64,000 bases of DNA from JAJRXC01 sp047639555 (GTDB lineage: Bacteria; Actinomycetota; Acidimicrobiia; Acidimicrobiales; Aldehydirespiratoraceae): the NCBI GenBank assembly GCA_047639555.1, contig JBLIOE010000002.1, forward strand, positions 124,001 through 188,000, in the 5' to 3' direction. Each line of letters starts with the position of its first letter. Positions within the stretch are counted from its first letter, which is position 1. The notes below the pieces were generated by a model. That model did no database searches. It worked only from the letters and a program-made list of their open reading frames with translations, and had not been told where the DNA came from. Below are positions 1 through 7,776 of the stretch, one piece after another. The position numbers and the translations under genes were made by a program.

Positions 1-328
1 GTTGTGCCGGGTGGCCAGCCAAGCTCGACGAGCCAAGACGGGGCAAAAAGGCGTTCGATCACGGGGTCGCTCGCCTACGAGCGACCGACGTCGGCGACGT
101 GGCACTGACTCTCGTTCACGGAGACCTCATCAACCGCAATGCTCACTCGAGGACGGTTCGATCACCAGTATCTTCGACTGGGGCTGCCAGCGCTGGGGCG
201 ACCACCTCTTCGATCTCGCGTGCCAGGTCGACTATTGGCGCTGTCGATTCATCGCGAAGAGGAGCGAATTGTCTATTCACACCTCGAATATGGGCCTTCA
301 CCAGTTATGGCGAAACTTTGGTTTGTGA
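1..328 (+). pseudogene. Aminoglycoside phosphotransferase-family remnant, frameshifted and 5'-truncated by window edge
   Basis: Two overlapping plus-strand frames together spell the C-terminal half of an APH-family (Brenner motif) kinase. The third frame is open from the window edge and carries LVHGDLINRN, the catalytic HGDxxxxN loop; the second frame then supplies DGSITSIFDWGCQRWGDHLFDLA, in shortened form IFDWG, the metal-binding DxG-like motif. The switch lies between about 141 and 148, consistent with loss of one base. After DLAC the similarity continues weakly (NMGLHQLWRNF) to a stop at 326-328, shorter than a usual C-terminus. It is either a decayed gene or an assembly error; the family assignment is firmer than the pseudogene status. 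Confidence 0.7.
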
Positions 329-350
329 GAACACCGATCACAACGCAGCC

Positions 351-386
351 TTGTAAGTACCGCTGTCCGCATTGTAAGCTAGGGCC
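351..386 (+). promoter_or_regulatory. Leaderless promoter and 21-base direct repeat before the AbrB/PIN-like operon
   Basis: TTGTAA at 351-356 and TAAGCT at 375-380 are separated by 18 bases, matching a sigma-70-type -35/-10 pair; the start codon follows the -10 by 6 bases, so transcript and coding start would nearly coincide. The heptamer TTGTAAG occurs at 351 and again at 372, a 21-base spacing (two helical turns), which could be the operator for the antitoxin. No Shine-Dalgarno sequence is present. Confidence 0.5.
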
Positions 387-629
387 ATGACTGTTGCCAG
401 CTATCGAGTATCGGACCGAGGACAGATGGCGTTGCCGGCCGAGGCGCGGCGCCGATGGAATCTCAGCAAAGGCGGCGCCGTAGAGATCGCCGATGTTGGT
501 CATGCTCTCGTGATCGTGCCGGCCGGTCGCGGAGGACTCCGGGCCATCGTAAGTGCGGCCATCGCCGATGCCGGCGGCTATGAGGCACTCGCATCGGCTG
601 TCTCTGACGCAGAGCCGGAACTGACTTGA
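387..629 (+). CDS. SpoVT-AbrB-type antitoxin
   Basis: An 80-residue protein whose first 45 residues form a swapped-hairpin AbrB/MazE-like DNA-binding domain: YRVSDRGQMALPAEARRRW, then a short turn and a hydrophobic strand ending VIVP. The remaining 35 residues are acidic and would be the partner-binding tail. By family knowledge such proteins bind their own promoter and neutralise a toxin. The next gene starts in the TTGA overlap with this stop, so the two are translationally coupled. The ATG follows a TAAGCT hexamer by 6 bases, implying a leaderless message. Antitoxin role is inferred from domain and arrangement. Confidence 0.75.
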   Translation: MTVASYRVSDRGQMALPAEARRRWNLSKGGAVEIADVGHALVIVPAGRGGLRAIVSAAIADAGGYEALASAVSDAEPELT

Positions 630-1066
630 GCATCGTCCTCGTCGACGACCACCTCCTCCTGCGTCTCCTCCTCGACCAAGAACCATCAGCACTTCGGCCC
701 GAGGGCGCCTCCTTAGCCACAACGGGGCTCTGGTACCACAGGCTCTGTCGAGCCCTCGCCAACAAGGCAGTCGTCGGCTCGCTGACGAGGCAACTCGGAT
801 CCGTCGATCCCGCGGTCGCGGCCGAAGTCCTCGGCTCGGTGATTGAACTGCCCGACACGATCGAAGTCGTCTCACTCCGGACCATCGGTTGGCCAATGGG
901 TGAGCTCGTCGATACCGGAGCCCGGCTCAACCTTCTGTCCCTGGAAGCGCTCGCCGCTGCTCGCCATCTGTCCGCCGAACTCTGCCTAGCGGAAGCCGAC
1001 GACAACACTCCCCTGCGAGATGCAGCAACAGAATTCGCCGTGCCAGTCCGAATCGTCACCGGCTGA
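626..1066 (+). CDS. Atypical PIN-like protein, probable toxin partner
   Basis: A 146-residue protein starting at TTG inside the upstream stop (TTGA overlap). The N-terminus, VLVDDHLLLRLLL, resembles the first PIN-domain strand with its aspartate (D7, D8), and the C-terminal part LAEADDNTPLRDAA followed by VPVRIV resembles the last PIN acidic loop and strand (D125, D126). The third position, normally an aspartate before an Ala-rich helix, is LEALAAA here, with E107. The central glutamate is not obvious. It is therefore a divergent or reduced PIN fold; RNase activity is uncertain. Pairing with an AbrB-type gene supports a toxin-antitoxin module. The length fits VapC-size proteins. Confidence 0.6.
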   Translation: MSIVLVDDHLLLRLLLDQEPSALRPEGASLATTGLWYHRLCRALANKAVVGSLTRQLGSVDPAVAAEVLGSVIELPDTIEVVSLRTIGWPMGELVDTGARLNLLSLEALAAARHLSAELCLAEADDNTPLRDAATEFAVPVRIVTG

Positions 1067-1171
1067 GGCCGATGTGAACGACCCAGGCTTCAGTCGCTGC
1101 CGGTTGAGGACGACGAACTCTTCATGGATCCTGCGGCTACGATTATTGACGCTGCGGGCGGGAGGATCACC

Positions 1172-2542
1172 ATGTCACTTCCGCAAAAAACTTCTCACAC
1201 CGTTGTTGCAACGGTCGTCGGACTTGTTCTTGCCTTTCTCGCGGTCGACAACGCGGCCGCGCAGGATCCACCGCTCGCGTCAATTCGTGCACCCTTCACC
1301 TGTGACACAGAGTGGTCGGGCGGCACTCGTTCGGGCCACGGGCTGAACAATTGGAACCTCGATATCAACTCGACCGAGCGGACGTTCGCAAAGCCCCAGT
1401 ACGACCTCGGGGCACCGCTACTCGCGCAGGCCGACGGCACGATCGTGTGGATTGGCTGGCACGTCTCCGCGGGGACGTATGTCGAGATCGACTATGGCGA
1501 TATCACCGCCCGCTACATCCATGTCGTCGACGACTCCGTTCCTGAGGGCCTCGAGATCGATAGCGAAGTGGTCGAAGGCCAACTCTTCGGCTTGCTGGGC
1601 GACACCGGCAACGCCACCCACGCCCATCTGCATCTTGAGTACTTCAACAGCCGCGACTACGACGACGCGAGGGCATGGCTTCTTCCCAGCGCCAACCAGA
1701 TCCAAATCACGATGGACGGCGTGCCGATCGAACCCGACCAGGCGTTTGTGAGCACCAACTGTGATGGCGTTCCGCCCGCCAGCACTACGACGTCGACTAC
1801 CTCGACAACGACGACGACCACCACAACAACGACCACCACAACAACGACCACTCTCCCGCATCCGTTCGACGACATCGCCACCGAGTCCTACGCGTATCTC
1901 GACGTCGGCCTCCTCTACGACCTGGCGATCACGACCGGCACCAGCGACACCTCCTACTCCCCCGCGGAAACCGTCACCCGCGAACAAATGGCCGCCTTCC
2001 TCGGTCGAATCTGGCTGCTGCACAATCCTGTCGTCGAGGCGCCTGTCGAAGACACGCCCGCTGAAGGCACAGCGGAGACGGAAGAACTGGACTACCCGTT
2101 CGACGACGTCAATTCTTCGTCATTCGCGTACGAACACATTCGCACCTTGTTTGATCTCGGTATAACGACCGGCACCGGCCCCCGCACATACTCCCCCAAT
2201 GTTTCGGTCGACCGCGAACAGATGGCCTCATTCCTCAACCGACTACACAACCTCCTGGATGTCGAGGGAGACCCCGGCCTGTCCCTTGCGAACCTCCCCG
2301 GGCCCGAACCAGATCCGATACCGGCGTTCCCGTTCGGCGATGTTCGAGACAGCTCATTCGCTCGCAACGACATCGAGAGCATCTGGCGACTTGGCATCAC
2401 GACCGGTACGAGTCCGAGCTCCTACTCCCCCGCTGACCGGGTCGATCGCGAACAGATGGCCGCATTTCTGGCCCGTCTGATCCGCCTCTTCGAAACTGCT
2501 GATCAACCAGTCGCCGAAAGTGACGTCACCCTCGAGAAATGA
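1172..2542 (+). CDS. Secreted M23-family peptidase with Thr-rich linker and three SLH-like repeats
   Basis: A 456-residue exported protein. The chosen ATG follows GGGAGG by about 7 bases and opens a signal peptide (hydrophobic VVATVVGLVLAFLAV, cleavage near AAAQ). Residues about 35-195 form an M23/LytM-like domain: SGHGLNNWNLDIN gives the first His/Asp zinc ligands and THAHLH (H150, H152, H154) the HxH motif. A Thr/Ser linker of 24 residues follows, then three SLH-like repeats of about 65-80 residues, each with a P-F-D/G-D start, an ITTGT core and a DREQMA or TREQMA signature. By family knowledge the peptidase would cleave peptidoglycan or surface peptides, anchored by the repeats to wall polymers. 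Confidence 0.8.
   Translation: MSLPQKTSHTVVATVVGLVLAFLAVDNAAAQDPPLASIRAPFTCDTEWSGGTRSGHGLNNWNLDINSTERTFAKPQYDLGAPLLAQADGTIVWIGWHVSAGTYVEIDYGDITARYIHVVDDSVPEGLEIDSEVVEGQLFGLLGDTGNATHAHLHLEYFNSRDYDDARAWLLPSANQIQITMDGVPIEPDQAFVSTNCDGVPPASTTTSTTSTTTTTTTTTTTTTTTTLPHPFDDIATESYAYLDVGLLYDLAITTGTSDTSYSPAETVTREQMAAFLGRIWLLHNPVVEAPVEDTPAEGTAETEELDYPFDDVNSSSFAYEHIRTLFDLGITTGTGPRTYSPNVSVDREQMASFLNRLHNLLDVEGDPGLSLANLPGPEPDPIPAFPFGDVRDSSFARNDIESIWRLGITTGTSPSSYSPADRVDREQMAAFLARLIRLFETADQPVAESDVTLEK
1781..1852 (+). repeat. Low-complexity Thr/Ser-codon tract inside the M23 peptidase gene
   Basis: Twenty-four consecutive Ser/Thr codons, mostly ACG, ACA and ACC in near-tandem order, encode the linker between the peptidase domain and the SLH-like repeats. 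The same kind of tract ends the neighbouring M28 gene and sits in the SGNH hydrolase gene at 9750-10877. Confidence 0.85.
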
Positions 2543-2555
2543 CACACTCGGTGGC

Positions 2556-3755
2556 ATGCGACTGAACGCACGAATGCTCATCCGCCTCTCGATCTTCTTG
2601 GTGGTCGCGCTCGCAGCCAGCAGCTGCACCGCCGTCCACGTCCTCTATCTCGCCCACGACGACCGTGAGGGACGCGTGCCCGGCACCGCGGGTCATGTCG
2701 AGGCGCAGGACTGGATCATCAACTATCTGACACAGCACGGCGTGGAAGCCACCGACGGCACCACCAACGCGGTGTCGTTTCGGCAGACGTACAACACCGG
2801 CACCAACATCGTTGGCCAGATTCCGGGCACCGATCTGGCGAGCGAGATCGTGATGGTCGGCGCTCACTATGACCACGTGGCCAACTGCGACAACCAGGGC
2901 GGTTCGTCGGTTTGTAACGGCGCTACCGACAACGCCGCCGGCACAGCGATCGCCTTAGAGATCGCGGCCGACATCTTCGACAACGGCCCCGCGCCCCGAC
3001 GCACCGTGATGTTCGGTTTCTGGGACCAAGAGGAGTCCGGGCTGATCGGCAGCCAGCAATGGATCGCGAACAACCCGGGAGTCGCGGCCAACATCGTCGC
3101 CTACGTCAACTACGACATCCAGGGCGCCAACCTCCTCCCAAGCCTGCGGAACAGCACACTCGCGGTCGGCGCGGAGAGCGGCGGCGCCTTCTACCAGGCT
3201 GCGGTCGCAACGGCCGGCGACGCGAGCACGCTCGACCTCTCACTCTTGAGTGTGATCTTCGGTCAGGGTCGGTCTGATCACGCCAACTTCGTTGCCGCCG
3301 GCGTGCCCTCTGTGTTCTTCACCGATGCCACGGGGCCCTGCTATCACACCACGGCCGACGCGATCGATGTGCTCGACGTCGCCAAGCTGACCGAACAGCA
3401 GGTCATCGGAAACACCCTCGTCGCCGACCTGGCCGCTGGAACCACCACTCCCGCGTTCAATGGTGGCGCGGCCCTAGCAACCTACGACGATGCTGTCGTC
3501 ATTCACGACCTCGTGGCCCAAGGTCTCGCCGATCTCGCTCGGTTTACACCCGCTCAACAGGCGGCGCTTACGACAATCGAGGCCAACGTCGCCGCCATCG
3601 TCGCGGCAGGCGCCGGTGGTTTCACGAATGCTGCCCAGTCGACTCTGCTGCTCTCTTCGCTGGACCTCGTCACCATTCTTGCCTCCGGCAGTTGCGATGG
3701 ATTCCTGATCCCTCCGTCCACAACCACAACGACAACGACAACAACGTTGCCCTAA
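2556..3755 (+). CDS. M28-family metallopeptidase, exported, probably a lipoprotein
   Basis: A 399-residue protein. The ATG chosen opens a basic N-terminus and hydrophobic segment ending LAASSC, a weak lipobox. The catalytic core shows all M28 zinc features in order: VGAHYDHV (His/Asp), GATDNAAG (bridging Asp), FWDQEESG (catalytic and ligand Glu pair), YVNYDIQG (Asp) and the distal HTTADAID (His). Family members are aminopeptidases acting on extracellular peptides. The protein ends in a run of Thr followed by LP and stop, exactly the linker that in the upstream M23 protein leads into SLH-like repeats, so it may have lost such a module. It is 13 bases downstream of the M23 gene and probably co-transcribed. 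Confidence 0.82.
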   Translation: MRLNARMLIRLSIFLVVALAASSCTAVHVLYLAHDDREGRVPGTAGHVEAQDWIINYLTQHGVEATDGTTNAVSFRQTYNTGTNIVGQIPGTDLASEIVMVGAHYDHVANCDNQGGSSVCNGATDNAAGTAIALEIAADIFDNGPAPRRTVMFGFWDQEESGLIGSQQWIANNPGVAANIVAYVNYDIQGANLLPSLRNSTLAVGAESGGAFYQAAVATAGDASTLDLSLLSVIFGQGRSDHANFVAAGVPSVFFTDATGPCYHTTADAIDVLDVAKLTEQQVIGNTLVADLAAGTTTPAFNGGAALATYDDAVVIHDLVAQGLADLARFTPAQQAALTTIEANVAAIVAAGAGGFTNAAQSTLLLSSLDLVTILASGSCDGFLIPPSTTTTTTTTTLP

Positions 3756-3816
3756 CCGCTCCAGGTGACTTCCAACAACGGTTGCATCACCGTATGGCTC
3801 GTGTGAAGATAGTCAC

Positions 3817-4629
3817 ATGCATGTTACTAAGCGGTCACTTGCCGTCCCACTGATTCTTCTGCTCGGCCTGATCGCCGCGGCTTGCAACATCGACGTTGCC
3901 GCAACGCAACTCACCGTCGTGCAGGCACAAGAGGACGGCTTCTTCGAGAACGGCGATGAGCCCTACATCGCCACGATCAAGTGGCGGGTCATTCCCGGTA
4001 CTCCCGGCTCTGCCTCGGCCGAGTTCATCGGCAACCTCGTCGAGCTCGGCAGCGGTGCCGACGACGGCGCCGTGCTTGGCATTCCCGCCAACATGGGCGC
4101 TGTCCACTTCCCCGATATTCAGAACTCGACGCTCACTGACTTGCTCACGAAGGGGAAGGTCCCCGAACTTGTCGGCACCGTCATGGTTGTCATGGAGAGC
4201 GACCTCACCCCTTGGGGCACGATCAACAATCTGATGAACGATGTTGAGGCCGCCCTCGAGGCAGAACTTGTGAGCCAAGTCGAGCCGCTCACCATTGCTC
4301 AGCTCACCGACCCGCAGGCGATCGCCGATGCACTCTCCACCGCAGCCGCCAATGTCGAAGCCGCGGTGACACCTGGCGTATGGGACTCGATCCTGCTGTT
4401 CCTCGGTTCACTCGGAAACCCCGACGACCCCATCGATGTCGGCTTCACCGTGTGGGTCGCGGCCTACGGTTCGCTCGGCCAGCTCATCGATGACGGCCTC
4501 GCATCGGCTCTCCCGGCGGGCGCGTCAGGCGGCGTGTGGTGGAACAGCCTCGATCCGATCACCACCACGATGCGGTTCAGTGGCGACGGCGCCATCTACG
4601 ACGTGAACGTCACCGCCACCGTCAGCTAG
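3817..4629 (+). CDS. Lipoprotein of unknown function
   Basis: A 270-residue protein with a textbook lipoprotein signal: KR, hydrophobic LAVPLILLLGLI, then AAAC at the lipobox. No domain is recognised. The mature part is acidic, without further cysteines in the first hundred residues, and predicted beta-rich near residues 45-70 and 240-270 with helical stretches between. It is the third consecutive gene for an exported protein and is separated from the M28 gene by 61 bases. Its stop codon abuts the stop of the convergent YjbR-like gene with no spacer. A surface or periplasmic binding role is possible but not shown. Confidence 0.75.
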   Translation: MHVTKRSLAVPLILLLGLIAAACNIDVAATQLTVVQAQEDGFFENGDEPYIATIKWRVIPGTPGSASAEFIGNLVELGSGADDGAVLGIPANMGAVHFPDIQNSTLTDLLTKGKVPELVGTVMVVMESDLTPWGTINNLMNDVEAALEAELVSQVEPLTIAQLTDPQAIADALSTAAANVEAAVTPGVWDSILLFLGSLGNPDDPIDVGFTVWVAAYGSLGQLIDDGLASALPAGASGGVWWNSLDPITTTMRFSGDGAIYDVNVTATVS

Positions 4630-5001
4630 TTACTCTCGTGCATCGAGTTCCTTGAGGGCAGTCTTCGGCGCTTTGAGCCGATAGCTGTCCTCAAGGAGGT
4701 CGTACAGATCGTCGGGCTCAATGTCGGCGAGTCGCACGAGAAATGCGCCATGGCCGTTGTAGTGCGGCGTCTCGAAGCACACGTCAACGAGGGCTGCGAG
4801 CACCAAGGGCTTCTCCTCGAGTTCGCACCAGACAACGAGCACCTCGGTGCCCTTCACTCCGTCGCGGGTGTACTCGCGATCGCTCCACATTCGAGCGAAC
4901 GCCTTCCCTCTGACCTGCACGGCCGCGGTGCCGTCGTGCGAGCCGACGCCCACCATCGGCAGTTCGGCCGTGAGCGCCACGATGTCTTCAAACGTCACCA
5001 T
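4630..5001 (-). CDS. MmcQ/YjbR-family (DUF419) protein
   Basis: A 123-residue protein with the pattern of the YjbR/CyaY-like fold family: an N-terminal helix (FEDIVALTAELP), a WSD turn, hydrophobic strands, a histidine-containing FETPHYNGHGAFLVRL stretch and a C-terminal helix ending LLEDSYRLKAP. Members are small DNA-binding-like or unknown proteins with a double-wing fold; the biochemical role is not established. A CATACT hexamer lies 7 bases before the ATG, compatible with leaderless initiation. It is convergent with the preceding lipoprotein gene and divergent from the M48 protease gene. Confidence 0.7.
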   Translation of the reverse strand: MVTFEDIVALTAELPMVGVGSHDGTAAVQVRGKAFARMWSDREYTRDGVKGTEVLVVWCELEEKPLVLAALVDVCFETPHYNGHGAFLVRLADIEPDDLYDLLEDSYRLKAPKTALKELDARE

Positions 5002-5059
5002 GGCGTTGAGTATGGCCGACCCTCGACGAACCCGCCCTCCACGCGGCTTGCGAGCGACC

Positions 5060-5072
5060 TATTCTTTCGGAC
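5060..5072 (+). promoter_or_regulatory. Leaderless -10 element of the M48 protease gene
   Basis: TATTCT at 5060-5065 followed by 7 bases and ATG; no Shine-Dalgarno sequence. No convincing -35 at 17-19 bases. Confidence 0.45.
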
Positions 5073-6050
5073 ATGGCGGCTCGCGCACACACTCGTTTCC
5101 CTGACATCAGCCCGACCGCGTGGGAGCACCCCACCGACCGGGCGGCCCTCAACGCGTTGCGACGAATCCCCGGCTTCGACCTTGTGCTGCGCAAGCTCGT
5201 CGGCATGTTTGGCGAGAAGTCGATTCGCCTCACCTTCAAGGCCAACGCCGTAAAGGTCGGGCCGACCCAATACCCGTGGATCCACGAACGGCTGTTGGCG
5301 GTCTGCGACACGTTCGACCTCGACGATGTCCCCGAGCTCTACATCTCCCAAACACCGCTCGTGAACGCGGGCGCGGTGGGCCTCGACAATCCGTTCATCG
5401 TGCTCAACTCCTCGACCGTAGAGATGCTCGATCAAGACCAGGTCGAGTCCGTCATCGGCCACGAAGTCGCCCACATCATGAGCGGCCACGTGGTCTATCG
5501 CACGATGCTCTTCATCCTGATGCGGTTCGCCCTCACCCGCTACCCGCTCGCGGGAGTTGCGGTGCGACCGGTGCTCTACGGGCTGCTCGAATGGTCACGA
5601 CGGAGCGAGCTTTCGTGCGACCGGGCTGCACTGCTCGCAACTCAGGACCCCGAAGTCGTGATGGGCGCGCTGATGCGAATCGCCGGCGGATCCCGGGGCG
5701 AAGAACTCGACCTTGATGCCTTCATCGCCCAAAGCGACGAGTACCGAGACGACAAGGACACCATGGCCGGGATCTACAAGGTGCTCGCCGCCCTCGGGTC
5801 GACCCATCCGTTTGCTGTGGTGCGAGTGGCTGAACTCCGCGACTGGATCGACTCCGGCGAATATCAGACCATCCTCGATGGCACCTATCGCACGGCCGCC
5901 GACGATGCCGAGACGCCGTATACCGACGACGTTGGCGATGCCGGGGCCGGATATGCCGCGAGCGCCCGCAAGCTCGTCGACGAGGTCGGGGCCAAGGTCG
6001 GCAGCGTGGCCGGCAAGGTCTCCGGAGCCTGGAAGACCGAAAGCCCCTAA
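5073..6050 (+). CDS. M48-family zinc metalloprotease
   Basis: A 325-residue protein. The zinc motif HEVAH (H130, E131, H134) is clear, preceded by VESVIG and followed by a hydrophobic helix (TMLFILMRFAL) and a second segment ending in RRSELSCDRAALLA, which contains the third ligand (ExxxxD type). This matches cytoplasmic or membrane-associated M48 peptidases related to HtpX, although the usual N-terminal membrane spans are missing. The C-terminal 50 residues are Ala/Gly-rich and low in complexity. The likely role is turnover of misfolded proteins (family inference). It is a single-gene unit with its own leaderless-type promoter. Confidence 0.8.
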   Translation: MAARAHTRFPDISPTAWEHPTDRAALNALRRIPGFDLVLRKLVGMFGEKSIRLTFKANAVKVGPTQYPWIHERLLAVCDTFDLDDVPELYISQTPLVNAGAVGLDNPFIVLNSSTVEMLDQDQVESVIGHEVAHIMSGHVVYRTMLFILMRFALTRYPLAGVAVRPVLYGLLEWSRRSELSCDRAALLATQDPEVVMGALMRIAGGSRGEELDLDAFIAQSDEYRDDKDTMAGIYKVLAALGSTHPFAVVRVAELRDWIDSGEYQTILDGTYRTAADDAETPYTDDVGDAGAGYAASARKLVDEVGAKVGSVAGKVSGAWKTESP

Positions 6051-6117
6051 GCCCGCTCGGTCCGGTGATCAATCTGGGCCTCTACGGCGACGGCACGCTG
6101 CACACAGTGCGGGTCGA

Positions 6118-6129
6118 TAGCTTTGAGGG
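6118..6129 (+). promoter_or_regulatory. Leaderless -10 element of the rRNA methyltransferase gene
   Basis: TAGCTT at 6118-6123 followed by 6 bases and GTG. This favours the GTG at 6130 over the in-frame ATG at 6175. Confidence 0.4.
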
Positions 6130-7395
6130 GTGACTGTTGACCTCGCTGCCCTTCCCCGCCCCAGCGAGAAGCGCATGGCCGTCCGGGTTACGAAAGACGC
6201 GCACCGCCACCTCCGCAAACAGCATCCGTGGATCTACAACGAATCGCTCGTCTCCATCTCGCATACGGGCGAGTCCGGCGATCTCGCCGTCATCTTCGAC
6301 GACGATCGAAACTTCAGCGGAATCGGGCTGTGGGACCCCAACTCCCCCATCTGCATCAAGCTCCTACACACCGGGAAACCCACCACTGTCAACGCCGCGT
6401 TCTGGGCCGAGAAGGTCGCCGCCTCGATCGAACGACGTCGTCCGCTGCTTGATGACCCGGCAACCAACGCCTACCGGCTGATTCATGGCGAGAACGATCG
6501 TATGCCGGGGATCGTGGTCGATCTCTACGCCAATGTGGCCGTCGCCAAGATCTACACCGACGCCTGGATCCCGCATCTCCCGGCTCTCGTTCCCGAGCTG
6601 GCCCAGCAGCTTGAGGCGCTCTCGAGCGACGGCACGCTCTCGCTCATCATTCGTTTTGCTCGTTCGGTTGAGCAGCAGCCGGAGCTCGGCCTGATCGAAG
6701 GGGCGCCCCTCTATGGACCGCCGCCGGTCGAGCCGGTGATGTTCCTCGAAAACGGTCTCACCTTCGAAGCGCACCCCACCTCCGGGCAGAAGACCGGCCA
6801 CTTCCTCGACCAGCGCGTCAACCGCGCGCTGATTCGTGACCTGTCCGACGGCGCCCGAGTGCTCGACGTCTTCAGTTGCACCGGCGGGTTCTCCGTCCAC
6901 GCCGCGGCCGGCGGCGCCCATGAGGTCCACAGCGTCGATCTCGCAGCTCCCGCCATCGAGGCGGCCAAGCGCAACATGACGCACAACCACGACGTCGAAT
7001 CGGTGGCCGCTTGCACCCACGTTGGCCACCATGGCGATGCCTTCGAAGTGATGGAAGGACTCGCCCGCCGAGGCGAGATATTCGACGTTGTGATCGTTGA
7101 CCCGCCATCGTTTGCGCAGCGCCAGGCGAGCGTCGACGGAGCAATCGCCGCCTACGAGAAGCTCACGCGCCTGGGCCTTGCCCTTACCCGCGACGGCGGC
7201 ACCTTCCTGCAGGCCTCCTGTTCGAGCCGAGTCTCGGCCGATGAGTTCTTCGCCACCGTGCACTACACCGCTCGCCGCGAAGAGGTCGAACTCCGCGAGT
7301 TCGACCGCACCTCTCACCCAATCGACCATCCGATCGGCTTCACCCAGGGTGCCTATCTGAAGGCGCTTTACGCGACGGTCCACCGAACCGGGTGA
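6130..7395 (+). CDS. Class I rRNA (cytosine-C5) methyltransferase, RlmI-like
   Basis: A 421-residue protein with the RlmI/YccW layout. Residues about 15-90 form a PUA-like RNA-binding domain (HLRKQHPWIYNES). A linker domain follows (RLIHGENDRMPGIVVD). The C-terminal half is a Rossmann methyltransferase with SAM motif DVFSCTGGFSVHAAAGGA, the acidic loop VHSVDLA and the catalytic region VDPPSFAQ; a Cys in ASCSSR sits where the family has its catalytic or partner cysteine. By family knowledge it methylates a cytosine of 23S rRNA. The start at GTG 6130 is backed by a -10 hexamer; the ATG at 6175 is the alternative. Confidence 0.85.
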   Translation: MTVDLAALPRPSEKRMAVRVTKDAHRHLRKQHPWIYNESLVSISHTGESGDLAVIFDDDRNFSGIGLWDPNSPICIKLLHTGKPTTVNAAFWAEKVAASIERRRPLLDDPATNAYRLIHGENDRMPGIVVDLYANVAVAKIYTDAWIPHLPALVPELAQQLEALSSDGTLSLIIRFARSVEQQPELGLIEGAPLYGPPPVEPVMFLENGLTFEAHPTSGQKTGHFLDQRVNRALIRDLSDGARVLDVFSCTGGFSVHAAAGGAHEVHSVDLAAPAIEAAKRNMTHNHDVESVAACTHVGHHGDAFEVMEGLARRGEIFDVVIVDPPSFAQRQASVDGAIAAYEKLTRLGLALTRDGGTFLQASCSSRVSADEFFATVHYTARREEVELREFDRTSHPIDHPIGFTQGAYLKALYATVHRTG

Positions 7396-7406
7396 CCGCC
7401 GGGTTG

Positions 7407-7419
7407 TACCGTGTGTGTC
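7407..7419 (+). promoter_or_regulatory. Leaderless -10 element before the 7420 gene
   Basis: TACCGT at 7407-7412, then 7 bases, then GTG at 7420. The GTG three codons upstream (7411) overlaps the hexamer and is therefore a less likely start. Confidence 0.4.
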
Positions 7420-7776
7420 GTGGACGACGACGCTCGTATTGAGCTCACCTTTCGACTCTGGAGCACGGGCGCACCTGAGGCATTCGATGAGTACGTGGAG
7501 CGTCTCGTTGCCCTGCTACCCCGGAGCAAGGGAGTCCTCGAGCGACGAGCGGCCGAGGTCGATGCCGGGGTTGGTGCGCCCGACGCGCTCCTCGTGTTGT
7601 CGTTTCCCGACTCCGTGTCCGTCGATGGCTTTCTTCGTGACCCGCTCCGAGGCGACATGGAAGAACTAGCGCTGTCGGCGGTCAGCCGGACACTCATCAC
7701 TGACAGCCGCCATCGTGAGCGTCCTGATGACGACCACGATGCCGAGATCGTGCCGTTCCCCTCGGACGTTCAATGA
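7420..7776 (+). CDS. Conserved-looking small protein of unknown function
   Basis: A 118-residue acidic protein. It looks like a single alpha/beta domain: a strand IELTFRLW, a helix AFDEYVERLVALL, a strand of RRAAEVDAG, another strand ALLVLSFP, a helix with FLRDPLRGDMEELA, and a disordered acidic tail rich in Asp. This order is reminiscent of a dimeric ferredoxin-like (DUF1330 or Dabb type) fold, but I cannot identify a family. It overlaps the following SET-domain gene by ATGA, so the two are translationally coupled and may act together. Confidence 0.55.
   Translation: MDDDARIELTFRLWSTGAPEAFDEYVERLVALLPRSKGVLERRAAEVDAGVGAPDALLVLSFPDSVSVDGFLRDPLRGDMEELALSAVSRTLITDSRHRERPDDDHDAEIVPFPSDVQ

Noticed and set aside
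1781..1852. Possible short tandem repeat array or CRISPR-like signal
   Set aside because: The repetition comes from Ser/Thr codons in a linker; no spacers or palindromic repeats.
1657..1881. Poly-Val minus-strand frame at the Thr-rich tract
   Set aside because: It is the complement of Thr codons in the M23 peptidase gene.
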